Part shown: piece by piece, positions 1-7,792 of the stretch
Numbering within the stretch: the stretch's first letter is position 1
Layout of the letters: the number at the start of each line of letters is the position of its first letter
Source of the DNA: DASZOC01 sp035550975
GTDB lineage: Bacteria; Actinomycetota; CADDZG01; WHSQ01
Reading direction: 5' to 3'
NCBI GenBank assembly: GCA_035550975.1
Contig: DASZOC010000032.1
Coordinates: 1-64,000, forward strand
Length of the DNA stretch: 64,000 nt
Translations under genes and position numbers: made by a program
Notes under the pieces: model-generated
Database searches by the model: none
What the model was told of the DNA's origin: nothing
Seen by the model: only the letters and a program-made list of their open reading frames with translations

Positions 1-2
1 GT

Positions 3-65
3 GTGGGGGCCGCGGTCGGTCTCGTGGGCTCGTCAATGGCACTGCGGCGCTTCCTCGAGGTCTAA
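3..65 (+). CDS. ftsX: Cell division protein FtsX, C-terminal end only
   Basis: Only the last 20 codons are in the window, read in the third frame and ending in TAA at 63-65. The visible peptide ends GSSMALRRFLEV, which resembles the last membrane helix and short cytoplasmic tail of FtsX permease-like proteins. The identification leans on the downstream gene, an EnvC/RipC-like coiled-coil M23 protein, which commonly follows ftsE-ftsX in Actinobacteria and is activated by FtsEX at the septum. The 5' part lies outside the window, so family membership cannot be confirmed from this fragment alone. Confidence 0.6.
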   Translation: MGAAVGLVGSSMALRRFLEV

Positions 66-168
66 CCGCTCCTAAAGCCACGCCCGTACGGGGCCGACGG
101 TGTGTAATGGGCGCGGTTGTCCATTTCGCGCGTAACGGGTGTTGTTATTGAGGTTTCTGTTAACTAGG

Positions 169-1392
169 ATGACGCGGATGCGGGTTCTTCGGGGGCGATC
201 GAGGCGCGGGGCGGCTGTCGCCGCCGCCTTGCTGACCCTGCTGTCGGTCGCTCTTCCGGCGACCGCGGGGCAGAGTCCCGCCGAGCTCGAAGAGCGCGCG
301 GCCCGCCTGCGCGAGCGCGCGGCCCGCCAGGACGCCAGGGGTGACACCCTCGCGGTGAAGGTCGCCAGCCTCGATGCCCAGCGCGCCGAGGTGGAATCCC
401 GAGTGAGGGCGCTGCAGACGCAGCTGGACCGGCTCGACCGCGACATCGAGACCAAGAAGCGCCAGCTCACCGCCGCTCAGAAACGTATGGCGGTCCTGAC
501 GAGCGAGCTGCAGGACATCCTGGCCCGGCTGGGTAAGCGCACGGACGTGTTCGTCGACCGGGCGGTCGCGGCCTATATGGCCGGCCCAACCGCCTACGTC
601 GAAGGCGTGCTCGGGTCCGACAGCTTCAACGACGTCCTGGATCGTTACGAGTACTACCAGGCGGCGCTGGATGCGGACTCGACCCTCATCGACGAGATCG
701 GCACGCTGCGCGACGGCGTCGAGGAGCGGCGGATCGAGGTCGAGGAGCGCCAGGACGAGATCTCCGCGGCGAAGCTGGCGCTCCAAACAGACCGAGCGGC
801 CAAAGCCGTGATGCACGAGGAGACCTCGGCGGTGCTCGCGGAGCGCAGACAGCTGGTCGCCGCTAAGCGCAGCTTGCTGGCGGACGTGCGTGGCAAGGAG
901 GCTCGCTACCGCGAGGTCGCGAACCAGCTCGAGAGGGAGGCGGCGGAGAAGCGGGCGATCATCGCGGCTGCGGGGTCGACCGCGTCGGGAGCGCTTCCGA
1001 CCGGCGGTGGGCAGCTCCTGTGGCCCGCGGCGGGACCGATGACGTCCGGCTACGGCTATCGCACCCATCCGATCTTCGGAGACACGCGCCTCCACACGGG
1101 CATAGACATCGCAGCGGGGTACGGTGCGCCGGTCGTGGCGGCGGATGCGGGGGCCGTGATCTATGTCGGCGTGATGAGCGGGTACGGCAACGTGATCGTC
1201 CTCGACCACGGTGACGGGCTCTCGACCACCTACAACCACCTCTCGTCGTTCCTGGTCGGCAGCGGTCAGAGCGTCGCCCGCGGCTCCCACATAGGCGGGG
1301 TCGGTTGCACCGGCTACTGCACGGGGCCGCACCTGCACTTCGAGGTCAGGGTGAACGGGGACCCGGTGGACCCCATGTCGTACCTGCAGTAG
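169..1392 (+). CDS. Secreted murein hydrolase with coiled coil and LytM/M23 domain
   Basis: A predicted exported septal peptidoglycan endopeptidase. The N-terminus has an Arg-rich stretch followed by a hydrophobic signal segment ending near PATAG. Residues about 45-260 are rich in Glu, Arg, Leu and Ala in heptad-like order, typical of the EnvC/RipC regulatory coiled coil. Residues about 290-405 form an M23 domain with HTGID (Zn ligands His and Asp) and HLHFE near the C-terminus. Because both metal motifs are intact, this looks like an active hydrolase and not a degenerate EnvC-type activator. The ATG at 169 is preferred over the longer GTG at 139; ATG 178 is also possible. It follows ftsX, so FtsEX is the likely partner. 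Confidence 0.85.
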   Translation: MTRMRVLRGRSRRGAAVAAALLTLLSVALPATAGQSPAELEERAARLRERAARQDARGDTLAVKVASLDAQRAEVESRVRALQTQLDRLDRDIETKKRQLTAAQKRMAVLTSELQDILARLGKRTDVFVDRAVAAYMAGPTAYVEGVLGSDSFNDVLDRYEYYQAALDADSTLIDEIGTLRDGVEERRIEVEERQDEISAAKLALQTDRAAKAVMHEETSAVLAERRQLVAAKRSLLADVRGKEARYREVANQLEREAAEKRAIIAAAGSTASGALPTGGGQLLWPAAGPMTSGYGYRTHPIFGDTRLHTGIDIAAGYGAPVVAADAGAVIYVGVMSGYGNVIVLDHGDGLSTTYNHLSSFLVGSGQSVARGSHIGGVGCTGYCTGPHLHFEVRVNGDPVDPMSYLQ

Positions 1393-1429
1393 CTCGCTCC
1401 TAGTCCCACCCACCCACTACGCTTAGGCC

Positions 1430-2605
1430 ATGCAGCGCTGGCAGAAGATCGCGATCGCGGCCGTCACGGTCGTCGCCGTCGCCTTCGGCGCGTTCTCCGT
1501 CGGCTTCAGCCTCGGTGCGGGAGGCGAAAAACCAACCTTCCTGGGAGGCGGGGGCGGCGCGGATTCGGTCGAGGAGGCCTACAACAAGATCCTCTCGGAA
1601 GCCGTCGACCCGCCCAGCGAGAAGGCGCTCGTCCGCGGTGCGATCAAGGGCATGGTCGAGGTCCTCCAACAGAACGACGACCCCTACGCGCTCTTCTACA
1701 CGCCGAAGGGCTACCGGTCGTTCCAGGAGCTCACTACCGGGAAGTTCTCCGGCATCGGCGTGTGGTTGAAGCAGAAGGACGACGACCTCGAGATCGTGTC
1801 GGTTCTGCCCGGGACGCCTGCGCAGGGTGCAGGGCTGAAGCGCGGCGACGTGATCCGCTCGATCGACGGCGAGCCGGTGCTCGAGATGTCCAGCGACGAC
1901 GCGGTCGCGCAGATCAAGGGGCCGGAGGGTACCGACGTCTCGCTCGGGATCGAACGGGGGGCGAAAGAGCTCGACTTCACGTTGACGCGAGCCGAGATCG
2001 AGCTTCCGAACCTGCTGTCGAAGACGCTCGACCGCGACCTCGGCTACATCCGTTTGTTCGGGTTCGCGCGGGGAGCCGCCGGGCAGGTCAGGACCGAGGT
2101 CCGCAACCTCCTCGAGGCGGGTGTGAAGGGCGTCGTCCTCGACCTGCGCGACAACGGTGGCGGCTTGTTCCAGGAAGCGGTCGATGTCGCAAGCACGTTC
2201 ATCGAGGACGGTGAGATCGTCACCTACCGCGAGCGGACCCGCGACGACGTCGTCTACGAAGCCAAGGGGAACGCGTTCGAAGACCTTCCTCTGGTCGTGC
2301 TCGTGAACGAGGGCACGGCCAGCGCGTCCGAGATCGTGGCCGGCGCGTTGCAGGATACCGAACGCGCGATGGTGATCGGGACGAAGACGTACGGGAAAGG
2401 ATCGGTGCAAGAGGTCCTGCCGCTGGCGGACTCGTCCGCGTTGAAGCTAACGATCGCTGCGTACCTCACGCCGGACGGACGCAACATCGACGGGAACGGC
2501 ATCGATCCCGACGTCGAGGTGGATGCCTCTGCCGCCGTTCAGCGCGCGCGGGCGGTCGAGATCCTCAAAGGGATCGTCATCTCGACGACCGGCGCCCAAG
2601 GTTGA
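1430..2605 (+). CDS. ctpA: C-terminal processing serine protease, S41 family
   Basis: A membrane-anchored periplasmic or cell-wall protease of 391 residues. A single N-terminal hydrophobic anchor (residues about 7-28) is followed by a PDZ domain (about 100-180, with GIGVWL and LKRGDVIRSIDG) and the S41 catalytic core. The catalytic Ser lies in GTASASEIVAGAL and the Lys in TYGKGSVQ, the Ser/Lys dyad of CtpA/Prc proteases. DLRDNGGG is the usual core strand. It starts 37 bases after the M23 gene and ends one base before the smpB start, so it is probably co-transcribed with both. Such proteases often trim cell-wall hydrolases; that link to the upstream gene is inferred from position. Confidence 0.92.
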   Translation: MQRWQKIAIAAVTVVAVAFGAFSVGFSLGAGGEKPTFLGGGGGADSVEEAYNKILSEAVDPPSEKALVRGAIKGMVEVLQQNDDPYALFYTPKGYRSFQELTTGKFSGIGVWLKQKDDDLEIVSVLPGTPAQGAGLKRGDVIRSIDGEPVLEMSSDDAVAQIKGPEGTDVSLGIERGAKELDFTLTRAEIELPNLLSKTLDRDLGYIRLFGFARGAAGQVRTEVRNLLEAGVKGVVLDLRDNGGGLFQEAVDVASTFIEDGEIVTYRERTRDDVVYEAKGNAFEDLPLVVLVNEGTASASEIVAGALQDTERAMVIGTKTYGKGSVQEVLPLADSSALKLTIAAYLTPDGRNIDGNGIDPDVEVDASAAVQRARAVEILKGIVISTTGAQG

Positions 2606-2606
2606 T

Positions 2607-3080
2607 GTGGCCAAACCCGCAACCTCCGACGGGACGAAGCTCATCGCCCAGAATCGCAAGGCGCGCCACAACTACCTGATCGAAGAGACTATAGAAGCGG
2701 GGCTCGTGCTCGTCGGGACCGAGGTGAAGTCCTGCAGGGACGGCAAGGCGAACCTGACCGACGCGTACGCCAGCGTTCGTGATGGCGAGGCATGGTTGCT
2801 GCAGTGCCACATCAGTCCCTACTCGCACGGGAACCGGGAGAACCACGACCCCGTCCGGCCGCGCAAGCTGTTGCTGAAACGGCACGAGATATCGATGCTC
2901 GACGAGAAGGTCTCGCAGGAAGGCCGGACACTCGTGCCGTTGCGCTTGTATTTCAAGCATGGTCTCGCGAAGGCCGAGATCGCCATCGCGCGTGGAAAGA
3001 AGACCCATGACAAGCGCGCCTCGGAGGCACAGCGGGATGCGGAACGCTCGATGCGCCGGGAGCTCGGCCGCCGCCGTTAG
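2607..3080 (+). CDS. smpB: SsrA-binding protein SmpB
   Basis: SmpB binds the tRNA-like part of tmRNA and delivers it to stalled ribosomes. The GTG at 2607 is chosen because it gives 157 residues, the usual SmpB length, follows an AAGG ribosome-binding site, and sits one base after the ctpA stop. A longer in-frame start at 2523 would run inside ctpA. Family motifs are NRKARHNYLIEE near the N-terminus, GLVLVGTEVKS, and YSHGNRENHDP in the oligonucleotide-binding barrel. The basic C-terminal tail (GKKTHDKRASEAQRDAERS) is the segment that folds in the mRNA channel. The tmRNA gene lies 336 bases downstream on the same strand. Confidence 0.96.
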   Translation: MAKPATSDGTKLIAQNRKARHNYLIEETIEAGLVLVGTEVKSCRDGKANLTDAYASVRDGEAWLLQCHISPYSHGNRENHDPVRPRKLLLKRHEISMLDEKVSQEGRTLVPLRLYFKHGLAKAEIAIARGKKTHDKRASEAQRDAERSMRRELGRRR

Positions 3081-3416
3081 ATGGTGCGTCCCCCGGAGCT
3101 CGCCCGCCGTCGTTGGCCGGGTCGAGATCGGCTCTCCGGTCATAACCGGGAGCGAACCCGGACCACGCCTCCCTGATTGCGTAGTGACAGCGCCCCCTCG
3201 GTGGCGTCTCATGGGCCTATCCCGTTTCGTAGCACCAGGTGTAGGTCGCGGGTCTCAGGAGGGGGCGTCCAGCAAAGGGCGCCCTTTCCGCGTTCGGACC
3301 GCTCGTGCCGGCGGAAGTTTCCGTCCTCGGCCGTCGTTAGAGTGATCGAGCACATTGAAAAGAAGGTCATATCGCCCGGAAGACCGCCTCAGACGCGGTT
3401 CTGACGGGCAATCCAT
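3081..3416. other. Intergenic stretch between smpB and tmRNA
   Basis: No convincing gene is visible in these 336 bases. The ORFs that cross it lack codon bias and family motifs. A perfect 14-base palindrome at 3274-3287 (AAAGGGCGCCCTTT) could form a hairpin downstream of smpB, but no U-tract follows it. A TTGAAA at 3355-3360 may belong to a tmRNA promoter, although no good -10 box is seen at the right spacing. Confidence 0.5.
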
Positions 3417-3774
3417 GGGGCTGAACTGGTATCGACCCTGATCTGACCGAGGCAAGAGAAGCGAGCCGAGGACTCCTGGTATCCCTCGCAAATCATCCAG
3501 GAACACCAATAAATGCCGCTGCGTAAAGCACGGTCGCAACCCCTATAGCGGTTGCCGTCGGCCCGGAGATCGCCTGCGCCTCCGGGATCCGGCGTCGCCT
3601 AGCAGGCTTACCGCTCCGAGTGTGCTCGGGGCAAAGAGCGGGACATCTCACCTGAGCTAGGTGCCGGTCGCCGCCGTCCGTAGGCCGGCCGGTTCCGAAA
3701 ACTGACTGCGGACTACGCTCGTAGAAGGCTTGTCGCGGGGTCGGGGGACCCGGGTTCGATTCCCGGCAGCTCCA
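3417..3774 (+). ncRNA. ssrA: Transfer-messenger RNA (tmRNA)
   Basis: The 5' end GGGGCTGA pairs with the 3' end CAGCTCC as a seven-pair acceptor stem with one G-U. The 3' part carries a normal T-arm (CCCGGGTTCGATTCCCGG). CCA is not encoded: CTA follows the discriminator A. The tag reading frame starts at GCA 3488-3490 and stops at TAA 3524-3526, giving ANHPGTPINAAA. It is followed by GCAACC...GGTTGC, a hairpin in the usual helix 5 / pseudoknot position. Length about 358 bases is normal for one-piece tmRNA. smpB is the preceding gene. The tag ends in AAA and not the common LAA. Confidence 0.93.
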
Positions 3775-3887
3775 CTACGCTCACTGCGTTCGCTTCGTGT
3801 CGCGGCCCCGCCCAGGTGCCCGCCGCCTATCTCACCCGGGCCGCGGCTCCGCCGCTCCCACCCGGGTTCGATCCCCGGCAGCTCCAC
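3749..3887 (+). repeat. Duplicated tmRNA 3' end, possible attachment-site repeat
   Basis: The last 27 bases of the tmRNA T-arm and acceptor region (3749-3775) recur at 3861-3887 with one mismatch (GATT versus GATC). The second copy has no tmRNA body upstream. tmRNA 3' ends are common integration sites of phages and islands, and integration leaves such a direct repeat. The 85 bases between copies hold no gene, so at most a remnant of an excised or tandem element is left here. The poorly conserved genes at 3907-7710 begin right after the second copy. Confidence 0.65.
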
Positions 3888-3906
3888 CGAGAAGTTTTAA
3901 TCTCGG

Positions 3907-4449
3907 GTGATGTCTCGCTGCGCGCGCCTCGGCAAGGTCATTCTTGTCTGCGCTCTGATCGCTGGGCCCGTGTACTCGACCAGTTCGGTGCTCGCACATC
4001 GAGCCGACCTGATCAACGGACGTAGGGCCGGACCGATCCGTAGCGGGACGACCACGCTCGACATCGCGGAAAAGTGGTTCGGTCCGGCCGATGGCGTGAA
4101 ACGAGTCGTCGTTGGCTGTGACGTACCACTGAAGCGTGCGCGGTGGGATGGCCGCCTCATCGTGTTCTTTGGGCGAGGTCCGGAGGGGACCGCTACCGAG
4201 ACCAAGGTCCTGCGTCGGACGATCCGTAGCTCGGTGCACGGGGAAATCACAGTGCACACTCGGAAGGGTCTCCGCGTCGGCGACTCGCGCCGCAAGGTCA
4301 AACGTCTTTACCCTCAAGCGATCGAGTATCGGCATCGCGGAAGAGACTGGTACATCCTCAAGTCGGGCCCGACGTACGGACGGATCGAAGCTGCGGTAGA
4401 GGGACGCCGTGTCGTGATCCTGCGGAGTGGTCCCTGGGAGTACTGCTAA
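3907..4449 (+). CDS. Secreted protein of unknown function
   Basis: I do not recognise the family. The start could be GTG 3907 or ATG 3910. An N-terminal hydrophobic stretch (KVILVCALIAGPVYSTSSVLA) looks like a signal peptide. The mature part of about 150 residues is basic, with two similar halves of the kind 'GP.. G.T.. A..WFG' and 'GLRVGDSRRKVKRLYPQA', reminiscent of small secreted proteins that begin with a turn followed by a helix. Two Cys remain in the mature part, one in VVVGCD and one at the very C-terminus. It begins 20 bases after the duplicated tmRNA tail, so it may belong to a small variable region. Confidence 0.6.
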   Translation: MMSRCARLGKVILVCALIAGPVYSTSSVLAHRADLINGRRAGPIRSGTTTLDIAEKWFGPADGVKRVVVGCDVPLKRARWDGRLIVFFGRGPEGTATETKVLRRTIRSSVHGEITVHTRKGLRVGDSRRKVKRLYPQAIEYRHRGRDWYILKSGPTYGRIEAAVEGRRVVILRSGPWEYC

Positions 4450-4499
4450 GCGACTTCGGTCCGTGTGGAACATGGTCGAGCCAGCCACGGCTCCACCGG

Positions 4500-5624
4500 T
4501 CACGGGTCCGGGGGCCTGAGGCGAGCGGCTTTCCGATCGCGTGCCGTCTTTGCCTGATGGCACGGCCAGCAACGCGGGTTGAGGTTGTCCGTCGAAGCGG
4601 GCCCTCTCGGCGGAATGCGGCTCCACGTGATCGTTCTCGGTTCGGAACCGGTTGCCGCAGTCGACGCATCTGATGCCGTCGAAGGTCGGAGGTTCATCGA
4701 GCTCCAGCGCAAGGAGGACCTCGCCGGCGTGTTGCGCGTCCAGCGCCGCATGTGGCGCAGGTCCTCGCCGTCGTAGAACAGTCCGGTGAGGAACGCGTCT
4801 TGCGCGATCTGGCGGGCGGCCTCGGGTGACACCGGACCGACCCCCGGGATCTTGCACAGCTCCCCTTTGTCGACGTTTTGCCAGCCCCGCTTCGCAACTC
4901 CGTGACTTACGAGAACGACGAGCTCAGGGCGGCGGGTGCGGCCATGCCCCTTCGCCGAGAGCAACGTGGCGTACGCGTCGCACAGGTGGCGCTCGAACGG
5001 TTCCTCGCGGTTCGCCTTCTTCGCGGCTCGATGGAGGCGCGCGGCCTCTGCTTCGGCGCGGTTGACGATGGGAGCTCCGACGTGCGGTTCGAAAGACAGA
5101 TGGATATGCACCATCCCGAGTCCGTCTGAGTAACTGCGCGCCGACCGAGCGGCTCGTTGCCGTTCTGCGAGGTTCTTGTGCTGCTCGGCATCCAGCTTGG
5201 CGGCGCGCGCCTTGTCTTTCAGCACGTGGAAGGCCTCGTCTTGAGCGACCGGCAGCAGGTCGGTGGCGGCACCGGGAGCAGACCGCTCCGCCGCCGCGAT
5301 CTCGGTCGCTTGATCCAAAGAGATCTCCCCGCACCGCAAGGCAGTGTCGAGTTCACCCGAGGCGGCCAACACTTTTCCGGTCGCGACAGTTTCCTTGGCC
5401 TTGCCTACCGAGGTACCGGTCTCTTTCGCGATCGCAGAAGCGTCGTCGAGCTTGCGCGCTAGTGCCGCGACTCCGAAGGCCGCCAACTTCTCAGCGCGCG
5501 CGTAGGTGGCCAGCAATCTACGAGCCGCGGGAGCAGCCAGAAGCTCGGGCTCGAGATCCGCGTTCGCTTTCTCGAGTAGCTCGACGGCCTCGTCGAGGGC
5601 GCCAACGTCCATGCTTCTGATCAT
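4500..5624 (-). CDS. DUF222/HNH endonuclease-like protein with two compensating frameshifts
   Basis: The first 290 or so residues resemble the helical DUF222 region of actinobacterial 13E12-type proteins (KLAAFGVAALARKLDD, SYSDGLGMVHIHLSFEPHVG). The C-terminus should be an HNH nuclease, but its first part is out of frame. The Cys-pair and His strand (CVDCGNRF, ENDHVEPH) is encoded on the same strand in another frame between about 4724 and 4605. The final part, TDNLNPRCWPCHQAKT, is back in the main frame. One lost base near 4720-4724 and one extra base near 4603-4608 explain this exactly. As it stands, the main frame lacks the first zinc Cys pair and central His of HNH, so it is either a decaying gene or carries assembly errors. 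Confidence 0.75.
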   Translation of the reverse strand: MIRSMDVGALDEAVELLEKANADLEPELLAAPAARRLLATYARAEKLAAFGVAALARKLDDASAIAKETGTSVGKAKETVATGKVLAASGELDTALRCGEISLDQATEIAAAERSAPGAATDLLPVAQDEAFHVLKDKARAAKLDAEQHKNLAERQRAARSARSYSDGLGMVHIHLSFEPHVGAPIVNRAEAEAARLHRAAKKANREEPFERHLCDAYATLLSAKGHGRTRRPELVVLVSHGVAKRGWQNVDKGELCKIPGVGPVSPEAARQIAQDAFLTGLFYDGEDLRHMRRWTRNTPARSSLRWSSMNLRPSTASDASTAATGSEPRTITWSRIPPRGPASTDNLNPRCWPCHQAKTARDRKAARLRPPDP

Positions 5625-5702
5625 GACGAGGGGCTATGACACTTTTGGCCCGAAATGGGTCCTTCGGAGAAGAATCTTCGAAATTTTTTTACTGACCCGG
5701 AA

Positions 5703-6305
5703 CTACGGCTCCCATAGATCCAGAGTGATGGCCACGATCATCCCGCGCCGATTCAGGAACAGGTCGACGGTGGACCACTGGAGACAACTCTGGAACTCTC
5801 GGGTCTGGATGCTCACCCGGCGGAGGTGAGAGACATCCGCTGGCGGCGGCATCGGCGGCGACGCACAGTGGGGATGGGGTCCAACGGTGATGACGGTTGG
5901 CCGCCGGTCCTCGAGGAGATCCAGCGCGGAGAATGGTCCGACGTACGCTCGGAACAGTCCCGGCCGCAGCTGCCAGATCTTAGGGTCGGCCAGCTCTTTC
6001 GCAGATCGCCTAACCATGAGCCGACGTCCGAGCCCAAGCCACAGCCCGTTTCGTGCCACAGGAACTTCGGCCATGTTCTTCGCATCCCGCGTCTGCGCAA
6101 ACTTGACCAACGCCTTGACGACCCTCCGGTCGTGTGATGTTGGGGCATCGTCATCAGTCGCGTCTCGATCGCCATAGCTCCCTGCGGACACGAGGTGCGT
6201 CGGCGTCGGTCTCGGTTCCACCTGTCCTTCGGTGAGGGCAGGACGCTCGGTGGCGCTGCACGCCGTCAGGAGAAGAGCACTCGTCGTCGCTGCGAGGTAT
6301 CTCAC
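5703..6305 (-). CDS. Lipoprotein of unknown function
   Basis: About 200 residues. GTG at 6305 is chosen because GAGGAGAG lies ten bases upstream and the protein then begins with a clean lipoprotein signal, MRYLAATTSALLLTAC, with the lipobox Cys at residue 16. Longer in-frame starts up to 6680 would run through the opposite gene and give a non-signal leader. The mature part has no family I can name. Its C-terminus ends with a beta-rich 'WSTVDLFLNRRGMIVAITLD' segment of the kind seen in small immunity or secreted accessory proteins. It is divergent from the lipoprotein gene at 6475; the 169 bases between them must hold both promoters. Confidence 0.65.
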   Translation of the reverse strand: MRYLAATTSALLLTACSATERPALTEGQVEPRPTPTHLVSAGSYGDRDATDDDAPTSHDRRVVKALVKFAQTRDAKNMAEVPVARNGLWLGLGRRLMVRRSAKELADPKIWQLRPGLFRAYVGPFSALDLLEDRRPTVITVGPHPHCASPPMPPPADVSHLRRVSIQTREFQSCLQWSTVDLFLNRRGMIVAITLDLWEP

Positions 6306-6474
6306 ATGCAACAGACTCTCCTCGAGCTGAGCTGGTTGCCCAGTGGGTTCATCGCAGCAGGACACGCCCACGGCGCGGCCCTCACGACGACGGACCAGCT
6401 CGATCCCGCTCCCCCGCTTTCGCGAGAACGATTCTTCCGCGCGCGGCGTCTCCTCTGTGACGAAGGAGGCGACC

Positions 6475-7710
6475 ATGGGCTTTACGCGCAGCATCGTTTC
6501 GATCCTCGTGTTAGTGCTTGCCACCAGCTGTGGCCTAGCCGAGACCACGGCGGTGGGCGGCGACCTGTTGTTCATCTCGGCGCGTGGGGGCGGTATCGCC
6601 GTGACGGAGGCCGGAGCATCGGCACCGAAGTTCTCAGCGCGCAATTCGATCCCGTCGAGCAACTGGGATGCGGTCGCCAAGGCCTACCGGCGAGGGAACA
6701 CGACGAAGCTGGTGGCGTTCGACCCGCCGACGGGCGCGGTCCGTTGGGAAACGGTAGTTGCCGGGAGACAAAAGGTGAAGATCGTTTCGGCCGATGGTTC
6801 GCTGGCGGTCACCAGTCCCACCGGCGGCCCCGGCTATCTCGGGGGACGGACGCGCACGACTCTCACGGTCGCCGGCAGTGGACGGATCGAGCCGCGCCGG
6901 TACGACCTCGAAGGGAACTTCGAGCCAGAGGCATTTTCGACCGACGGACGGAGTTTGTTCGTGGTTAGTTATCTACCTCCGCGCAAACCCACCAACTACC
7001 AAGTCCGGCGTCTAGACCTCGAGAACGGCGAGGTAACAGGTGTCTACACGCCTGATGCTCACTTGCAACGCGCGATGGGCGGCACCGCGAGGATCCAAGC
7101 AGCCAGTCCGGATGGGACGCGCCTCTACACGCTCTATACCGTCAAAGCCGATGCAGACTCCCAGCCCCGCGCTTTTGTCCACGTGTTGAGTCTCGACGAG
7201 TTGTGGGCGCACTGCATCGAATTGCCCGAAGGATTCGACTCGTCCGATGACGACACGGGCGCTGTCACGGTTTCAAGGGACGGGGAGCACGCATACCTCG
7301 CGGATTCGAATACCGAAGCGATGGTCGAGATCGACACCAAGACCCTAGAGGTATCGAGGATCGGCAGCGTCGACCTCGACGTCAGTTCGGGGACGCATCT
7401 CGCGGAGTCCGCCGATACGACTCTGTACGCCGCCAGCGGTGTCGACGTCGTCGCGGTCGATCTAGGAACGTTCGAAGAACGCGAGTCGTGGCAGATGTTC
7501 TCGACCGTCGCAGGTCTGCAGATCGGGACGAACCCGCGGCAACTCTTCGTCGGAGTGAGAGATCGCATCGTCGTCCTAGACGTCGAGACGGGGCTCCGAC
7601 TCGACTCGATCGATCCCGCGGGGATAAAGACGATCCGTCGGTTCGGGCGCGTGATGCCCCCGATCACGCACGAGCAGCAGGAGGAGGAAAACCTCACCTG
7701 CGCCTGCTGA
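6475..7710 (+). CDS. Lipoprotein with beta-propeller-like repeats
   Basis: The start is well defined: AAGGAGG at 6463-6469 and ATG at 6475. The N-terminus GFTRSIVSILVLVLATSC ends in a lipobox Cys. The remaining 390 residues contain repeated blocks such as 'DG..LFVVSYL', 'PDGTRLYTLYT', 'DGEHAYLADS..EAMVEIDTKTLEV' and 'LYAASGVDVVAVDLGTFEE'. This is the alternation of display strand and turn seen in YVTN/PQQ-like beta-propellers. There are no catalytic residues I can assign. A ligand or protein scaffold role on the outside of the cell membrane is the most that can be inferred. Its partner may be the divergent lipoprotein. Confidence 0.7.
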   Translation: MGFTRSIVSILVLVLATSCGLAETTAVGGDLLFISARGGGIAVTEAGASAPKFSARNSIPSSNWDAVAKAYRRGNTTKLVAFDPPTGAVRWETVVAGRQKVKIVSADGSLAVTSPTGGPGYLGGRTRTTLTVAGSGRIEPRRYDLEGNFEPEAFSTDGRSLFVVSYLPPRKPTNYQVRRLDLENGEVTGVYTPDAHLQRAMGGTARIQAASPDGTRLYTLYTVKADADSQPRAFVHVLSLDELWAHCIELPEGFDSSDDDTGAVTVSRDGEHAYLADSNTEAMVEIDTKTLEVSRIGSVDLDVSSGTHLAESADTTLYAASGVDVVAVDLGTFEERESWQMFSTVAGLQIGTNPRQLFVGVRDRIVVLDVETGLRLDSIDPAGIKTIRRFGRVMPPITHEQQEEENLTCAC

Positions 7711-7792
7711 GAGCCGGTGACGGAGCAGCCGAGCATCACAACCCGGCGATCGGAGCGGCTCGCGCCGCGGGTCGGTCAGCTTCGAAGGTCGA

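Noticed and set aside
3128..3172. tRNA-Met-like segment with CCGGTCATAACCGG
   Set aside because: The anticodon-like loop is six bases, and no acceptor, D-arm or proper T-arm can be formed around it.
3274..3287. Perfect 14-base palindrome as a terminator
   Set aside because: No spacer for a loop and no run of T follows; kept only as a note in the intergenic entry.
3657..3887. Minus-strand ORF with 'AAGNRTRVPRPRD' motif
   Set aside because: It is the antisense of tmRNA and its duplicated tail. This peptide pattern is a well-known artefact of translated tRNA/tmRNA ends.
3832..4857. 341-residue minus-strand ORF as a separate gene
   Set aside because: Only its central part is meaningful, and that part is the displaced HNH segment of the frameshifted DUF222 gene.
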